From JACCTI01 sp051005695 (GTDB taxonomy: Bacteria > Verrucomicrobiota > Verrucomicrobiia > Chthoniobacterales > UBA10450), in NCBI GenBank assembly GCA_051005695.1, contig JBPCJC010000072.1, positions 1 to 22,204 on the forward strand: a stretch of 22,204 nucleotides of DNA. The letters are read 5' to 3'. Below, one piece after another: positions 8,147 to 15,795 of this stretch (the stretch's first letter is position 1; every line of letters starts with the position of its first letter). The notes beneath the pieces are model-generated. The model worked only from the letters and a program-made list of their open reading frames with translations. It was not told where the DNA came from and ran no database searches. Position numbers and translations under genes: made by a program.

Positions 8147-8198
8147 GCTGCGGGATATTTCCTTTACAACCCGGGAGCGCGTTCGCACGTTCGCCTGC

Positions 8199-8714
8199 GT
8201 GCGTGCGATTCTCATCCTCGGTCTTCTGCTCGCAGCGGCGGCCACCGTCCGCGCGCAAGTGCAGGATAGAAAATTGATGGATCGCCTGCTCAGTCCCGAC
8301 CTGACCCTGCAGAGCAGTGTCGGCGACAAGCAATTCAACCCCGGCGGCGGCTCGATCTCGACGAAAAAGGCGGCGACGAAATCGTTTTATCTTCGGCAAC
8401 GTTTGCCGGAAAAGAATTATCCAGATGCCCGTCGTCTCGAGCCGAAAGAATTTCGGACGAACGAATCCGCGTTCGCGCAGCGTCAGGCCAACACCGAGCC
8501 CCGCGCCAGCCTAACGAGTCTCAATAAGACCTATCAAACCGGGAAGGCTTACCAGGCGGGCGAAGCGCGCAACGCTGAAAAGAAAGTTGCCGCCACCGAG
8601 TTTTCCGGAACCCGCACCTTCCTCATTCGTGGTAAGAGCCAGAAGTCTCTCGACGCCCGAAATCGTCCGATGACGATCGACGAAGTGCGCGAGTTGCTGA
8701 ACAAAAATAAATAG
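8199..8714 (+). CDS. Hypothetical exported protein, 171 aa
   Basis: I do not recognise the family. A GTG start gives a clean signal peptide (MRAILILGLLLAAAATVRA, cleavage near residue 19-20). The mature domain is strongly basic and polar, rich in Lys, Arg, Gln, Asn and Thr, with predicted disorder around residues 45-140. A short conserved-looking C-terminus (MTIDEVRELLNKNK) probably forms a helix. It lies between the SYLF gene and tyrS, 23 bases before the tyrS start, so it may be cotranscribed with tyrS. One copy of the recurrent word lies inside it at 8510-8518, read as Leu-Thr-Ser. Function unknown. Confidence 0.75.
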   Translation: MRAILILGLLLAAAATVRAQVQDRKLMDRLLSPDLTLQSSVGDKQFNPGGGSISTKKAATKSFYLRQRLPEKNYPDARRLEPKEFRTNESAFAQRQANTEPRASLTSLNKTYQTGKAYQAGEARNAEKKVAATEFSGTRTFLIRGKSQKSLDARNRPMTIDEVRELLNKNK

Positions 8715-8737
8715 CCGCGCGCGGGCTCGATCGTTCC

Positions 8738-9904
8738 ATGCAACCCGACGACGCGCTTCGTTCTCTTCAAGAGGGCGCAGCCCAGATCATCAACCCTGCA
8801 GAGTTGCGCGAGAAACTCGCGCTCGGTCGGCCGCTGCGGGTCAAGCTGGGCGCGGATCCGACCAGTCCGGACCTGCATCTCGGGCATTCGCTTGTGCTCC
8901 TGAAAATGCGGCAATTTCAAGATCTCGGGCACCAAGGCGTGCTCATCATCGGAGATTTCACCGCCATGATCGGTGATCCCAGCGGCCGCTCGGTGACGCG
9001 TCCGCAACTCTCGCGCGAAGAGGTTTTGGCGAATGCCGAATCCTACCGCGAGCAAACTTTCAAGATCCTCGATCCCGCGCGCACCGAGATCGTTTACAAC
9101 GGCGAATGGTTCGCCCCGATGAAGTTCGAAGAAGTCATTCGCCTCAACAGTTTGGTCACGCTCCAGCAAATGTTGCAGCGCGAAGATTTCCGCGCGCGGA
9201 TGGATCAACAACAGCCGATCCACGCGCACGAAATTCAATACCCGATCATGCAGGGCTGGGATTCGGTGATGGTAAAAGCAGACGTCGAGCTCGGCGGGAC
9301 GGACCAGCTTTTTAACATTCTGGTCGGTCGCGATCTGCAGAAGGAACAAGGAATGTCTCCGCAGGTGGTGATCCTTTCCTCGATCCTTGAAGGCCTCGAC
9401 GGGACTAAAAAGATGAGCAAGAGCCTCGGCAATTATGTCGGGATCAGTGAAAGCCCGGCGGATATTTTCGGAAAATTGATGAGCATCTCCGACGTGCTGA
9501 TGGCGCGTTACTATCAGCTCTTGTTAGGTCAGGATTTGCCGCCAACGCTCCATCCGCTGGAAGCCAAGAAACAGCTCGCGGGCAAAATCGTGGAGCGTTA
9601 TCACTCCGCGGACGCGGCCGCGAAAGCTGCCGGAGATTGGAATGCGCGCTTTAGCGAAAAACGATTATCGGCGGCGGATTTGCCCCCGTTCGACAGCGAA
9701 CCGAGAGACGCCGTTTCCATCGTTGTCGCGGCCTACGCTTCGGCGTTCTCGTTAATCAAATCGCGCACGGACGCACGCCGGTTGATTGAGCAAGGCAGCG
9801 TGCAGTTGGATGGCGCGAAGATTTCTGATTCCAAGTCTATGCTCGCGCTTAAGTTCGGCCAGATTCTGCGCCTCGATAAAACCCGCGCAGTCCGGATTGC
9901 CTGA
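8738..9904 (+). CDS. tyrS: Tyrosyl-tRNA synthetase
   Basis: A 388-residue class I aminoacyl-tRNA synthetase that charges tRNA-Tyr. The HIGH-type motif is HLGH (47-50) after KLGADPTSPDLH, and the KMSKS loop is exact (225-229). GDFTAMIGDPSGRS and the tyrosine-recognition segment (HEIQYPIMQGWDSVMV) are conserved. The last 60 residues form an S4 RNA-binding domain (DARRLIEQGSVQLDGAKI). HLGH, GDPSGRS and the overall arrangement match the TyrZ-like subgroup of bacterial TyrRS. The gene ends 11 bases from the convergent lmo0937-type gene, with no terminator between. There is no Shine-Dalgarno sequence before the ATG. Confidence 0.97.
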   Translation: MQPDDALRSLQEGAAQIINPAELREKLALGRPLRVKLGADPTSPDLHLGHSLVLLKMRQFQDLGHQGVLIIGDFTAMIGDPSGRSVTRPQLSREEVLANAESYREQTFKILDPARTEIVYNGEWFAPMKFEEVIRLNSLVTLQQMLQREDFRARMDQQQPIHAHEIQYPIMQGWDSVMVKADVELGGTDQLFNILVGRDLQKEQGMSPQVVILSSILEGLDGTKKMSKSLGNYVGISESPADIFGKLMSISDVLMARYYQLLLGQDLPPTLHPLEAKKQLAGKIVERYHSADAAAKAAGDWNARFSEKRLSAADLPPFDSEPRDAVSIVVAAYASAFSLIKSRTDARRLIEQGSVQLDGAKISDSKSMLALKFGQILRLDKTRAVRIA

Positions 9905-9915
9905 AAACAAAAACG

Positions 9916-10059
9916 CTAGGCGACTTTTTTGAATAAGCCGACCAGGAAGAGAATGATCGCCACAACAAGCACAATGTGGATGAGGCCACCCAGCAAATGG
10001 AACCCGAGCCAACCAACCAGCCACAGGACAAGAAGAATTACGGCGATTGTGTAAAGCAT
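9916..10059 (-). CDS. Small lmo0937-family membrane protein (DUF5670-like), 47 aa
   Basis: This very short gene reads MLYTIAVILLVLWLVGWLG at its start, then a hydrophobic second segment (about residues 24-42) and the basic end GLFKKVA. The sequence closely follows the lmo0937 / DUF5670 family of stress-related small membrane proteins: MLYTIAV opening, two membrane helices and a GG(L/F)IHI turn. It stands alone on the minus strand, convergent with tyrS. Its stop context GCCTAGCG differs by one base from the recurrent GCCTAACG word. An inverted repeat lies about 35 bases upstream of the start and might be regulatory. Function is unknown for the family. Confidence 0.85.
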   Translation of the reverse strand: MLYTIAVILLVLWLVGWLGFHLLGGLIHIVLVVAIILFLVGLFKKVA

Positions 10060-10090
10060 ACTGATCAATCGCTAATCGCGAGGTCGCTGG

Positions 10091-10129
10091 CTGCCAAAAA
10101 TATCCGGAGAACGGTGACTTTCTTGGCAG
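10091..10129. promoter_or_regulatory. Inverted repeat CTGCCAA-N25-TTGGCAG upstream of the lmo0937-type gene
   Basis: Seven bases (10091-10097) are perfectly repeated in inverted orientation at 10123-10129, and A/T-rich flanks partly extend the symmetry. It lies in the 227-base intergenic region 10060-10286, upstream of the small membrane protein gene on the minus strand. It could be a paired operator or a leader hairpin. A chance match of this size is quite possible. Confidence 0.3.
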
Positions 10130-10232
10130 GCATAATTTTTGAAATGGAGATTTTGCGATAGTTGGTCGTCGTGCATTCGCACACGGCGCGTAGGGCCGGC
10201 GGAAATACGGTCCGGATTGCCTAACAAACAAA

Positions 10233-10264
10233 AAAAGCGCGGAGCGAAAACGCTCCGCGCTTTT
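10233..10264 (-). terminator. Rho-independent terminator after the SRPBCC-like gene
   Basis: A 14-bp stem (AAAAGCGCGGAGCG paired with CGCTCCGCGCTTTT) encloses an AAAA loop. On the minus strand it is followed by a continuing T-run, about 23 bases after the stop of the SRPBCC-like gene. A copy of the recurrent word (10220-10228) sits immediately beyond it. Confidence 0.9.
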
Positions 10265-10286
10265 CCGTGGAATCTTTCCCCAGCCG

Positions 10287-10763
10287 TTAGGCTGTTGCCG
10301 TCTCGAAGACGGGCAACATCGCGGGCCTTTCCGCCGCCGGGGCCGCGATCCCTTCAAAATGTGCGCGCAAACTGCGCAACTCCGAGGTCACGAACGCGTC
10401 CACAAAATGAAATCGACGATCAAGCCATGCGAAGAGCCTGTTCTTAATGTCGTAGTGCACCGCGAGCGTCACTTCAGTGCAACTCGGACGAATCTCCGTG
10501 AAATCCACCAGGCCCATTAGGTCGATGTTGCCGCCAGTGGATTCAAAGGCCGCCTGGTTTAGATTGTCGCTTTCGGCCGCGAGCAAAACCGTCCGCGCCT
10601 CAAACCCGAGCGGGCCGCGAAAACTGAAGTCAACCGTCTTCGAAGACGTCACCGTCGCTTTCGTCACCATGACGAATTGCCGGCGGTAAGATTGGATGCT
10701 GGAGAGCCGCGTTTTGCATTCCGCCAACGACTGACTCATGTGCAATGTTTTTTGTAGGAGCAT
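10287..10763 (-). CDS. SRPBCC/START-like domain protein (tentative)
   Basis: A 158-residue soluble protein. The pattern of alternating strands (VTSSKTVDFSFRGPLGFEAR, then EIRPSCTEVTLAVHYDIKNR) followed by a long C-terminal helix (FVDAFVTSELRSLRAHFEGI) resembles SRPBCC/polyketide-cyclase-like or CoxG-like folds that bind hydrophobic ligands. This is a fold-level impression; no diagnostic motif is visible. An alternative start at MSQSL (10739) removes eight residues. Its TAA stop lies in a one-base variant (GCCTAACGG) of the recurrent word. It is followed by a strong terminator and precedes the lmo0937-type gene. A 114-base gap without recognisable signals separates it from bioD. Confidence 0.6.
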   Translation of the reverse strand: MLLQKTLHMSQSLAECKTRLSSIQSYRRQFVMVTKATVTSSKTVDFSFRGPLGFEARTVLLAAESDNLNQAAFESTGGNIDLMGLVDFTEIRPSCTEVTLAVHYDIKNRLFAWLDRRFHFVDAFVTSELRSLRAHFEGIAAPAAERPAMLPVFETATA

Positions 10764-10877
10764 AGGTGGGTTGGTTTCGCCAAATAGTTAAGCACTGGAG
10801 ATGCCAGCACCTTGTCACGAGGGAAGAGCTGTGGGCGCTTCTGTTTTTGTGTAACGCATCGCGACACTTGTGTTCAA

Positions 10878-11546
10878 TCAAGCGACGCCCGGCGAGCTTA
10901 TGCCCTGCTCCAAAATCCGACGCCATTCGGCCGGCAACTGCTGCATCTCCGCGCTCAACATTGGCAGAATCGTCACCTGCGAAATCTTGCGCAGCACCTC
11001 TTCGTTTGTGCTCGAAGCGATGTCGGCTGACTGCTCCGCGCAGTTCAGCACCAAGCCCACGCACTCCAGTCCCGAGGCGGCGATGCTTTGCAAAGTGAGC
11101 ATGCTGTGACTTAGGCAACCGAGCCGATTCATCGTCACTATCACCACCGGCAGCTTCATCGCGACCGCGAGGTCGCTGACAAAGTAGTCCGACCGAATCG
11201 GCACCATCCAGCCCCCCACTCCCTCGACGACGACGAAATCGAAGCGCGCGCGCAATTCCGCCAACTGCGCGAGCAGAGGATTCACCTCGATCACGACGCC
11301 TTCAATCGAACTCGCCGAAAAAGGCGCCGCCGGCGTCCTCAACCAGACCGGATTCAATTCATCGATTGTCAGGCCTTCACTGCTCGCCGCCAGCAGGAGC
11401 TCGGCATCTTCGCGATCTCCGCAACAGATCGGCTTCATCGCCGCGCAGCGAAAACCTGCCGCTCGCGCCAGGCGCAGAAGCGCGCGCGCGGTATAGGTTT
11501 TCCCCACGCCGGTGTCGGTGCCGGTGAGGAAAAAGCTCGCCGACAC
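10878..11546 (-). CDS. bioD: ATP-dependent dethiobiotin synthetase BioD
   Basis: A 222-residue enzyme that closes the ureido ring of dethiobiotin from 7,8-diaminopelargonate, CO2 and ATP, the penultimate step of biotin synthesis. The P-loop GTDTGVGKT (9-17) is intact, followed by the substrate-binding KPICCG and the VVEGVGGWMVPI segment characteristic of BioD. No other biotin genes are in the window. It starts with GTG only six bases after the purQ stop, and the junction is a copy of the recurrent word (GCC TAA CGAGAC GTG). This implies cotranscription with purQ even though the pathways are unrelated. Confidence 0.95.
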   Translation of the reverse strand: MSASFFLTGTDTGVGKTYTARALLRLARAAGFRCAAMKPICCGDREDAELLLAASSEGLTIDELNPVWLRTPAAPFSASSIEGVVIEVNPLLAQLAELRARFDFVVVEGVGGWMVPIRSDYFVSDLAVAMKLPVVIVTMNRLGCLSHSMLTLQSIAASGLECVGLVLNCAEQSADIASSTNEEVLRKISQVTILPMLSAEMQQLPAEWRRILEQGISSPGVA

Positions 11547-11548
11547 GT

Positions 11549-11558
11549 CTCGTTAGGC
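11549..11558 (-). repeat. Recurrent word GCCTAACGAG at the purQ-bioD junction
   Basis: This exact copy supplies the purQ stop codon TAA and most of the six-base purQ-bioD spacer; bioD starts two bases beyond it. Confidence 0.8.
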
Positions 11559-12239
11559 CGCACGCGCCGGCGCGTCTGCGGTCGCCTGCATCATCGCTTC
11601 GAAAATCTTTCGGCCATCGCCGCTGCCGAGGCGTTCATCGCAGGCGCGATCAGGATGCGGCATCAAACCAAAAACGTTGCCCTGGGCGTTGCAAATCCCG
11701 GCGATGTTTTCGATCGAGCCGTTCGGATTCGTTTCGGCGTAGCGCAAGATTATCTGATCGTTCGCGTTCAATTTGCGGAGCGTTTTTTCGTCCGCGAAAT
11801 AACAGCCTTCGCCATGCGCCACCGGCAGGCGAAGCCGTGTTCCTTTCGTTAGGCCGAGAGTAAACCGTGAGTGCTCCACTTCCACTCGCGTCGTCACCAT
11901 CTCGCAAACGAAACGCATCCCGCGATTGCGCACCAATGCGCCCGGGAGCAGGTCGGCTTCGCAGAGGATCTGGAAACCATTGCAAACCCCGATGACCAAC
12001 TTCCCCGCGGCCGCCTCCTTCTTCACCGCAGCCATGATCGGCGAAAACCGCGCGATCGCTCCGCAACGCAGGTAATCGCCGTAGGAAAATCCGCCCGGCA
12101 AAACGATCGCGTCGAAATCGCCTAACGAATCCTCCTTGTGCCAGACGTATTCCGCTTGCGCGTCGTCGAGTTCATTGAGCGCGCGGTAACAATCCTGATC
12201 GCAATTGGACCCGGGAAATTTTACGACCGCGAACTTCAT
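11553..12239 (-). CDS. purQ: Phosphoribosylformylglycinamidine synthase, glutaminase subunit PurQ
   Basis: A 228-residue class I glutamine amidotransferase that feeds ammonia to PurL for FGAM synthesis, step four of purine biosynthesis. The opening VVKFPGSNCDQD, the LPGGFSYGDYLRCGAIA segment and the nucleophile-elbow Cys in GVCNGFQIL are diagnostic. The catalytic His is in LMPHPDRACDE near the C-terminus. Together with purS this shows the three-subunit (PurSQL) form of FGAM synthetase; the small PurL must be encoded elsewhere. It starts 12 bases after the Pmp3-type gene and carries three copies of the recurrent word, one of them at its stop codon. Confidence 0.97.
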   Translation of the reverse strand: MKFAVVKFPGSNCDQDCYRALNELDDAQAEYVWHKEDSLGDFDAIVLPGGFSYGDYLRCGAIARFSPIMAAVKKEAAAGKLVIGVCNGFQILCEADLLPGALVRNRGMRFVCEMVTTRVEVEHSRFTLGLTKGTRLRLPVAHGEGCYFADEKTLRKLNANDQIILRYAETNPNGSIENIAGICNAQGNVFGLMPHPDRACDERLGSGDGRKIFEAMMQATADAPARAA

Positions 12240-12251
12240 CGAAGCAGCTGT

Positions 12252-12434
12252 CTACCGTCCGGCCAGCCTTCGTTCCTGGTGGTAATCATTCACCACCAGG
12301 CAGGCGTGAATCACGCCCGGAATCCAGCCGAGGAGCGTCAGCAAAATACTCAGGAAAAAACTCCCGATCCGCCCAGTCAAGAGCACCGCCAAGGGCGGAA
12401 AAATCACACAGAAAAAATAGCGCAACGCTTTCAT
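12252..12434 (-). CDS. Pmp3/YqaE-family (UPF0057) small membrane protein
   Basis: A 60-residue protein with two membrane helices separated by a short turn: RYFFCVIFPPLAVLLTGRIG, then FFLSILLTLLGWIPGVIHACLVV without its last residues. The PPLAV and GWIPGVIHA signatures are typical of the Pmp3 / YqaE / UPF0057 family, linked in plants and yeast to membrane potential and salt stress. Its ATG overlaps the purS stop (ATGA), so it is translationally coupled to purS. It sits between purS and purQ, two genes that are normally adjacent. A GGAG sequence inside the end of purS precedes the start. Confidence 0.93.
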   Translation of the reverse strand: MKALRYFFCVIFPPLAVLLTGRIGSFFLSILLTLLGWIPGVIHACLVVNDYHQERRLAGR

Positions 12435-12673
12435 ATCGATTCCATCTCCAGTTTGTAATCCTCAATCACCGGGTTCGAGAGCAGATCGCGACAGAGATCA
12501 CGCAAGCGTGGTTTTACCGCCGCTTCGTCTCCGTCGATTTCGATCTCGAGATACTTCCCGATCCGCACACTGCGCACTTCGGGCATCCCCAGGTGCTGCA
12601 TCGCTTCGCGGACCGCGGCGCCTTGCGGATCCAGCACCGCTAATTTCGGCGTCACGATGACTTTCATTTTCAT
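12431..12673 (-). CDS. purS: Phosphoribosylformylglycinamidine synthase subunit PurS
   Basis: An 80-residue protein, the usual PurS length, that bridges PurQ and PurL in the FGAM synthetase complex. The family pattern is clear: KVIVTPKLAVLDPQGAAVRE, then VRSVRIGKYLEIEI and the C-terminal CRDLLSNPVIEDYKLEM. The frame stays open upstream to about 12853, but that extension runs into the aceK gene and is not conserved, so the ATG at 12673 is the start. It is followed by the Pmp3-type gene and purQ. A candidate promoter lies at the aceK 3' end. Confidence 0.95.
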   Translation of the reverse strand: MKMKVIVTPKLAVLDPQGAAVREAMQHLGMPEVRSVRIGKYLEIEIDGDEAAVKPRLRDLCRDLLSNPVIEDYKLEMESI

Positions 12674-12714
12674 CGGCTCAATATTGACGCCGCCGCGCCG
12701 GCAACAAGCCGAAT

Positions 12715-12744
12715 AGTTTACCGCCGCCGATTTTCCACATTCAA
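12715..12744 (-). promoter_or_regulatory. Candidate sigma-70-like promoter for purS
   Basis: On the minus strand TTGAAT (12744-12739) and TAAACT (12720-12715) are separated by 18 bases, about 40 bases before the purS start. The -35 element overlaps the aceK stop codon. This would uncouple the purine genes from the ace operon. The match is read by eye only. Confidence 0.35.
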
Positions 12745-14492
12745 AGCTCCGGCAAGCGTCGCTCGGTTGCGTAGGGGAATATCTCCGGTGGCTCGCCGGA
12801 CCGGAGCTTCTCTTGCACGTCGCGCCAGAAATCAGGCCGGAAGAGATCGCCATGCTCCTCGTAGAAGGCCGCTCGCGCCGGCTCTGGAATGGAAAGGAAG
12901 TTTGGAAATTCCTCAGGGAAAATATCGCCCTCGCGCACGGAGTACCAGGGCTCCGCTGCCATCTCTTGTTCTGGCGTGGTCGGCTGCGGAAGAGCGCGAA
13001 AATGGCAATCGGTCAGGAAACAGAGCTCGTCGTAATCGTAAAAGACGACGCGCCCACTCCGGGTCACGCCGAAGTTTTTTGGAAAAATATCGCCTGTGAA
13101 AATATTGGAAGCCGCCAAGTCTTTGAGCGCTTGCCCGTAATCGCGCGCCGCCGCGATGGAGCGCGCCTCGTCGGTTTCTTTGAGAAAAAGATTCAGCGGC
13201 CGAATCCGGCGTTCCACGTAGGCATAAGAAATCACGACATCGTCGCCTTCCAGGCGCACCGTCTCGGCGGCGTTGCGGCACAAATCTTCCAGTAACGCGG
13301 GATCGAAGCGATCGCGCGCGATCCGCAAATGTTCGAACTCGTGCGCCTCGACCAGCCGGCCGGCGCGATCGTGTTCAAAGACCATTCGGTAACGTCGCTT
13401 GACCTCTGCGCGGCTGGTCTCTTTCGGAGGATCGAAGTGATCTTTGATTAACTTGAAGACCACATCGTAGCTCGGCAAAGTAAAGACGAGCATGACCATC
13501 CCGCGCGTCCCTTCCGCCGCGATGAAGCAGTCGCTGGAGTTGCGCAGGTGCGCGACGAAGTCCCGGTAGAGCTCCGTCTTGCCGTGGCGGTGATAGCCGA
13601 TCGCATTGTAAAGATCGACCAGCCGCTTGCGTGGCATGAGGGCGCGCAACCGCCGGACTAATTCGTAGGGACATCTGACCGCAACCCGAAAATACGCGCG
13701 GGTATAAGAGAACAGAATGGACAGGTCCAACTCGCCATGGAGAAGCGCGTCCAATGTAATCCCCTGCTCGCTCTCGTGCCGCAGACTGAGCGCGACGGGC
13801 AGGCTCGCGCCGTCGTTTCGCACGCGCCCGACGAGATAGGCGCCGCGTCCGCGATAGAAGACGGTCGCGATCATCTCCAGACGATCCGCAGACGCACCAT
13901 CGGGAAAAGAAGCTGCGATTCGCTTTGCTGCTTCCTCGGTTTGCAGCGCCAGATCGCGCCAGCATTCCTCGGCAAAGCCGCCCGCTTCCCGATCGGTCAA
14001 CGCGCTGCGAAGCAACCGCGGCAACGCTGCGCCAGCATAGGTGCGCAACAAGTCGTTAGGCAGGGCGGCGGGCGGCGCATCGAAATCGGTATCCACAAAT
14101 TCGATCGCCTGATCCACCCCTTCGGTGGCAAAGACGCGCCGCGTCAGCGAATTGAAAAAGCTCTCCGCGATTTCCCATTCCGGATTCTGCGCGATGAGCG
14201 AGGAATAGACCGCCTTGATCGCCGTCCAACCGCCGCGCTCGCGGAAACGCGCGCCCATCAAGCGCTCGACCTCGGCCGTCAATTCATCCAGCTCGTGAGC
14301 ATAGAGCTGGAGCCGCTCGCTCGCATCGGCGCGTGCGCCCGCCCAGTCGCGTTCCAGAAATCGCGCGCGCGCGCGGTCGGTGATTTCGTGAAAGCGCGCG
14401 TGATAATCGAGAAACGCCGCCTGCATTCGCTCCGCGCAGAGTGCCGCCAGCCGGCTGTCGGTGATCGGCCCAGTGGCCAACGGGCCACTCAT
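12741..14492 (-). CDS. aceK: Isocitrate dehydrogenase kinase/phosphatase AceK
   Basis: A protein of about 583 residues that phosphorylates and dephosphorylates isocitrate dehydrogenase, setting the split between TCA cycle and glyoxylate shunt. Conserved segments include the N-terminal AFLDYHARFHEITDRARARF, the AEGTRGMVMLVFTLPSYDVV segment with VFKLIKDHFDPPKE (ATP-binding Lys), and the catalytic-loop region GDIFPKNFGVTRSGRVVFYD followed by YDELCFL. The order aceB-aceA-aceK matches the enterobacterial operon. I used ATG 14492 because its N-terminus aligns in length with known AceK; a TTG at 14528 overlapping the aceA stop would add 12 residues and couple translation. AceK is mainly known from Proteobacteria, so its presence here is notable. 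Confidence 0.95.
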   Translation of the reverse strand: MSGPLATGPITDSRLAALCAERMQAAFLDYHARFHEITDRARARFLERDWAGARADASERLQLYAHELDELTAEVERLMGARFRERGGWTAIKAVYSSLIAQNPEWEIAESFFNSLTRRVFATEGVDQAIEFVDTDFDAPPAALPNDLLRTYAGAALPRLLRSALTDREAGGFAEECWRDLALQTEEAAKRIAASFPDGASADRLEMIATVFYRGRGAYLVGRVRNDGASLPVALSLRHESEQGITLDALLHGELDLSILFSYTRAYFRVAVRCPYELVRRLRALMPRKRLVDLYNAIGYHRHGKTELYRDFVAHLRNSSDCFIAAEGTRGMVMLVFTLPSYDVVFKLIKDHFDPPKETSRAEVKRRYRMVFEHDRAGRLVEAHEFEHLRIARDRFDPALLEDLCRNAAETVRLEGDDVVISYAYVERRIRPLNLFLKETDEARSIAAARDYGQALKDLAASNIFTGDIFPKNFGVTRSGRVVFYDYDELCFLTDCHFRALPQPTTPEQEMAAEPWYSVREGDIFPEEFPNFLSIPEPARAAFYEEHGDLFRPDFWRDVQEKLRSGEPPEIFPYATERRLPEL

Positions 14493-14524
14493 CGCGTTGC
14501 TCGCGGTGCCGATGGCGACGGCGC

Positions 14525-15793
14525 TCAATGGAACTGTTCTTCCTCCGTCGAACCGCTTAGCGCGGTGGTGGAGGATTCGCCCGCGGCGATCACTTGCGCC
14601 ACGTCGTCGAAATAGCTCGTTCCGACTTCGTGCTGATGCTTCGTCGCCGTATAACCGCGCGCCTCGGCCGCGAACTCCGCTTCCTGCAGCTCCGAATAAG
14701 CGGCCATCCCGCCGTCACGATAACCATCGGCGAGCTGGAACATGCTGTAATTGAGCGCGTGAAATCCGGCCAGCGTGACGAACTGAAATTTGTAGCCCAT
14801 CGCCCCCAGCTCTCGCTGAAATTTCGCGATCGTGCTTTGATCCAGCTTCGCCTTCCAGTTGAACGACGGCGAGCAGTTGTAAGCCAGGAGCTTGCCCGGA
14901 AACTGCGCGTGAATGCTCTCGGCAAACTTCTTCGCTTCTTCCAGATTCGGCTGCGCGGTTTCGCACCAAATCATGTCGGCGACCGGCGCGTAACTCAGCC
15001 CGCGCGCGATCGCTTGATCGATCCCGGCGCGCACGTGGAAGAAGCCCTCGACCGAACGTTCGCCGGTCAAAAATTGCTGATCGCGTTCATCCACATCACT
15101 CGTTAGGAGCGCGGCCGCGTTCGCGTCGGTGCGCGCGAGAATCACCGTGGGCACGTTGCAAACATCCGCGGCCAGACGCGCCGCGACCAGATGCGCCACC
15201 GCCGCGCGCGTCGGGATGAGCACTTTGCCGCCCATGTGCCCGCACTTCTTTTCGCTCGCCAGTTGATCCTCCAGATGAACGCCGGCCGCGCCCGCTTCGA
15301 TCATCGCTTTGATTAACTCGAAGACATTCAACGGTCCGCCGAAGCCGGCTTCCGCATCCGCGATGATCGGCGCGAACCAGTCGATCGCATTCTTCCCTTC
15401 CGCATGATCGATTTGATCCGCGCGTTGCAGCGCCTGGTTCACGCGTTTCACCACCGCCGGAACGCTGTTTGCGGGATAAAGACTTTGGTCGGGATACATC
15501 TGTCCCGCGAGATTGGCGTCTGCCGCCACCTGCCAGCCGCTCAGATAAATCGCCTTCAATCCGGCACGCACCTGTTGCATCGCCTGGTTGCCGGTGAGCG
15601 CGCCAAGCGCGTTGATGAACGGCTCGTTCTGGAAAAGTTGCCACAGCTTTTCAGCTCCGCGGCGGGCAAGGGTATGCTCGATGAGCACACTCCCTTGCAG
15701 CCGTTTCACATCCTCTATCGAATAGCGGCGTTCGATGCCTTTCCAGCGGGCGTCGCTGCTCCATTCGGCGCGTTGCTCTGTTTCTGTTTTCAT
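14525..15793 (-). CDS. aceA: Isocitrate lyase AceA
   Basis: A 422-residue enzyme that cleaves isocitrate to succinate and glyoxylate, the first step of the glyoxylate shunt. The catalytic signature KKCGHMGGKV is exact. PIIADAEAGFGGPLNVFELI, GVHLEDQLASEK, ILARTDANAA and NCSPSFNWK are further hallmarks. The length matches the short bacterial (E. coli-type, about 434) form. It begins two bases after the aceB stop and its own stop abuts or overlaps the start of aceK, so the three genes form one operon. No Shine-Dalgarno sequence precedes the ATG. Confidence 0.97.
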   Translation of the reverse strand: MKTETEQRAEWSSDARWKGIERRYSIEDVKRLQGSVLIEHTLARRGAEKLWQLFQNEPFINALGALTGNQAMQQVRAGLKAIYLSGWQVAADANLAGQMYPDQSLYPANSVPAVVKRVNQALQRADQIDHAEGKNAIDWFAPIIADAEAGFGGPLNVFELIKAMIEAGAAGVHLEDQLASEKKCGHMGGKVLIPTRAAVAHLVAARLAADVCNVPTVILARTDANAAALLTSDVDERDQQFLTGERSVEGFFHVRAGIDQAIARGLSYAPVADMIWCETAQPNLEEAKKFAESIHAQFPGKLLAYNCSPSFNWKAKLDQSTIAKFQRELGAMGYKFQFVTLAGFHALNYSMFQLADGYRDGGMAAYSELQEAEFAAEARGYTATKHQHEVGTSYFDDVAQVIAAGESSTTALSGSTEEEQFH

Positions 15794-15795
15794 GT

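Noticed and set aside
9890..10222. A 13-base direct repeat GTCCGGATTGCCT at 9890-9902 and 10210-10222 flanking the small membrane protein gene
   Set aside because: It looked like a possible target-site or attachment-site duplication, but several 13-base repeats are expected by chance in 22 kb, and one copy is the ordinary 3' end of tyrS.
12674..12853. N-terminal extension of the purS reading frame
   Set aside because: PurS proteins are about 80 residues; the extension overlaps aceK and is unlike the family.
13737..14615. A 292-codon open frame on the plus strand
   Set aside because: It is antisense to aceK, and its composition is that of a shadow frame with no recognisable domain.
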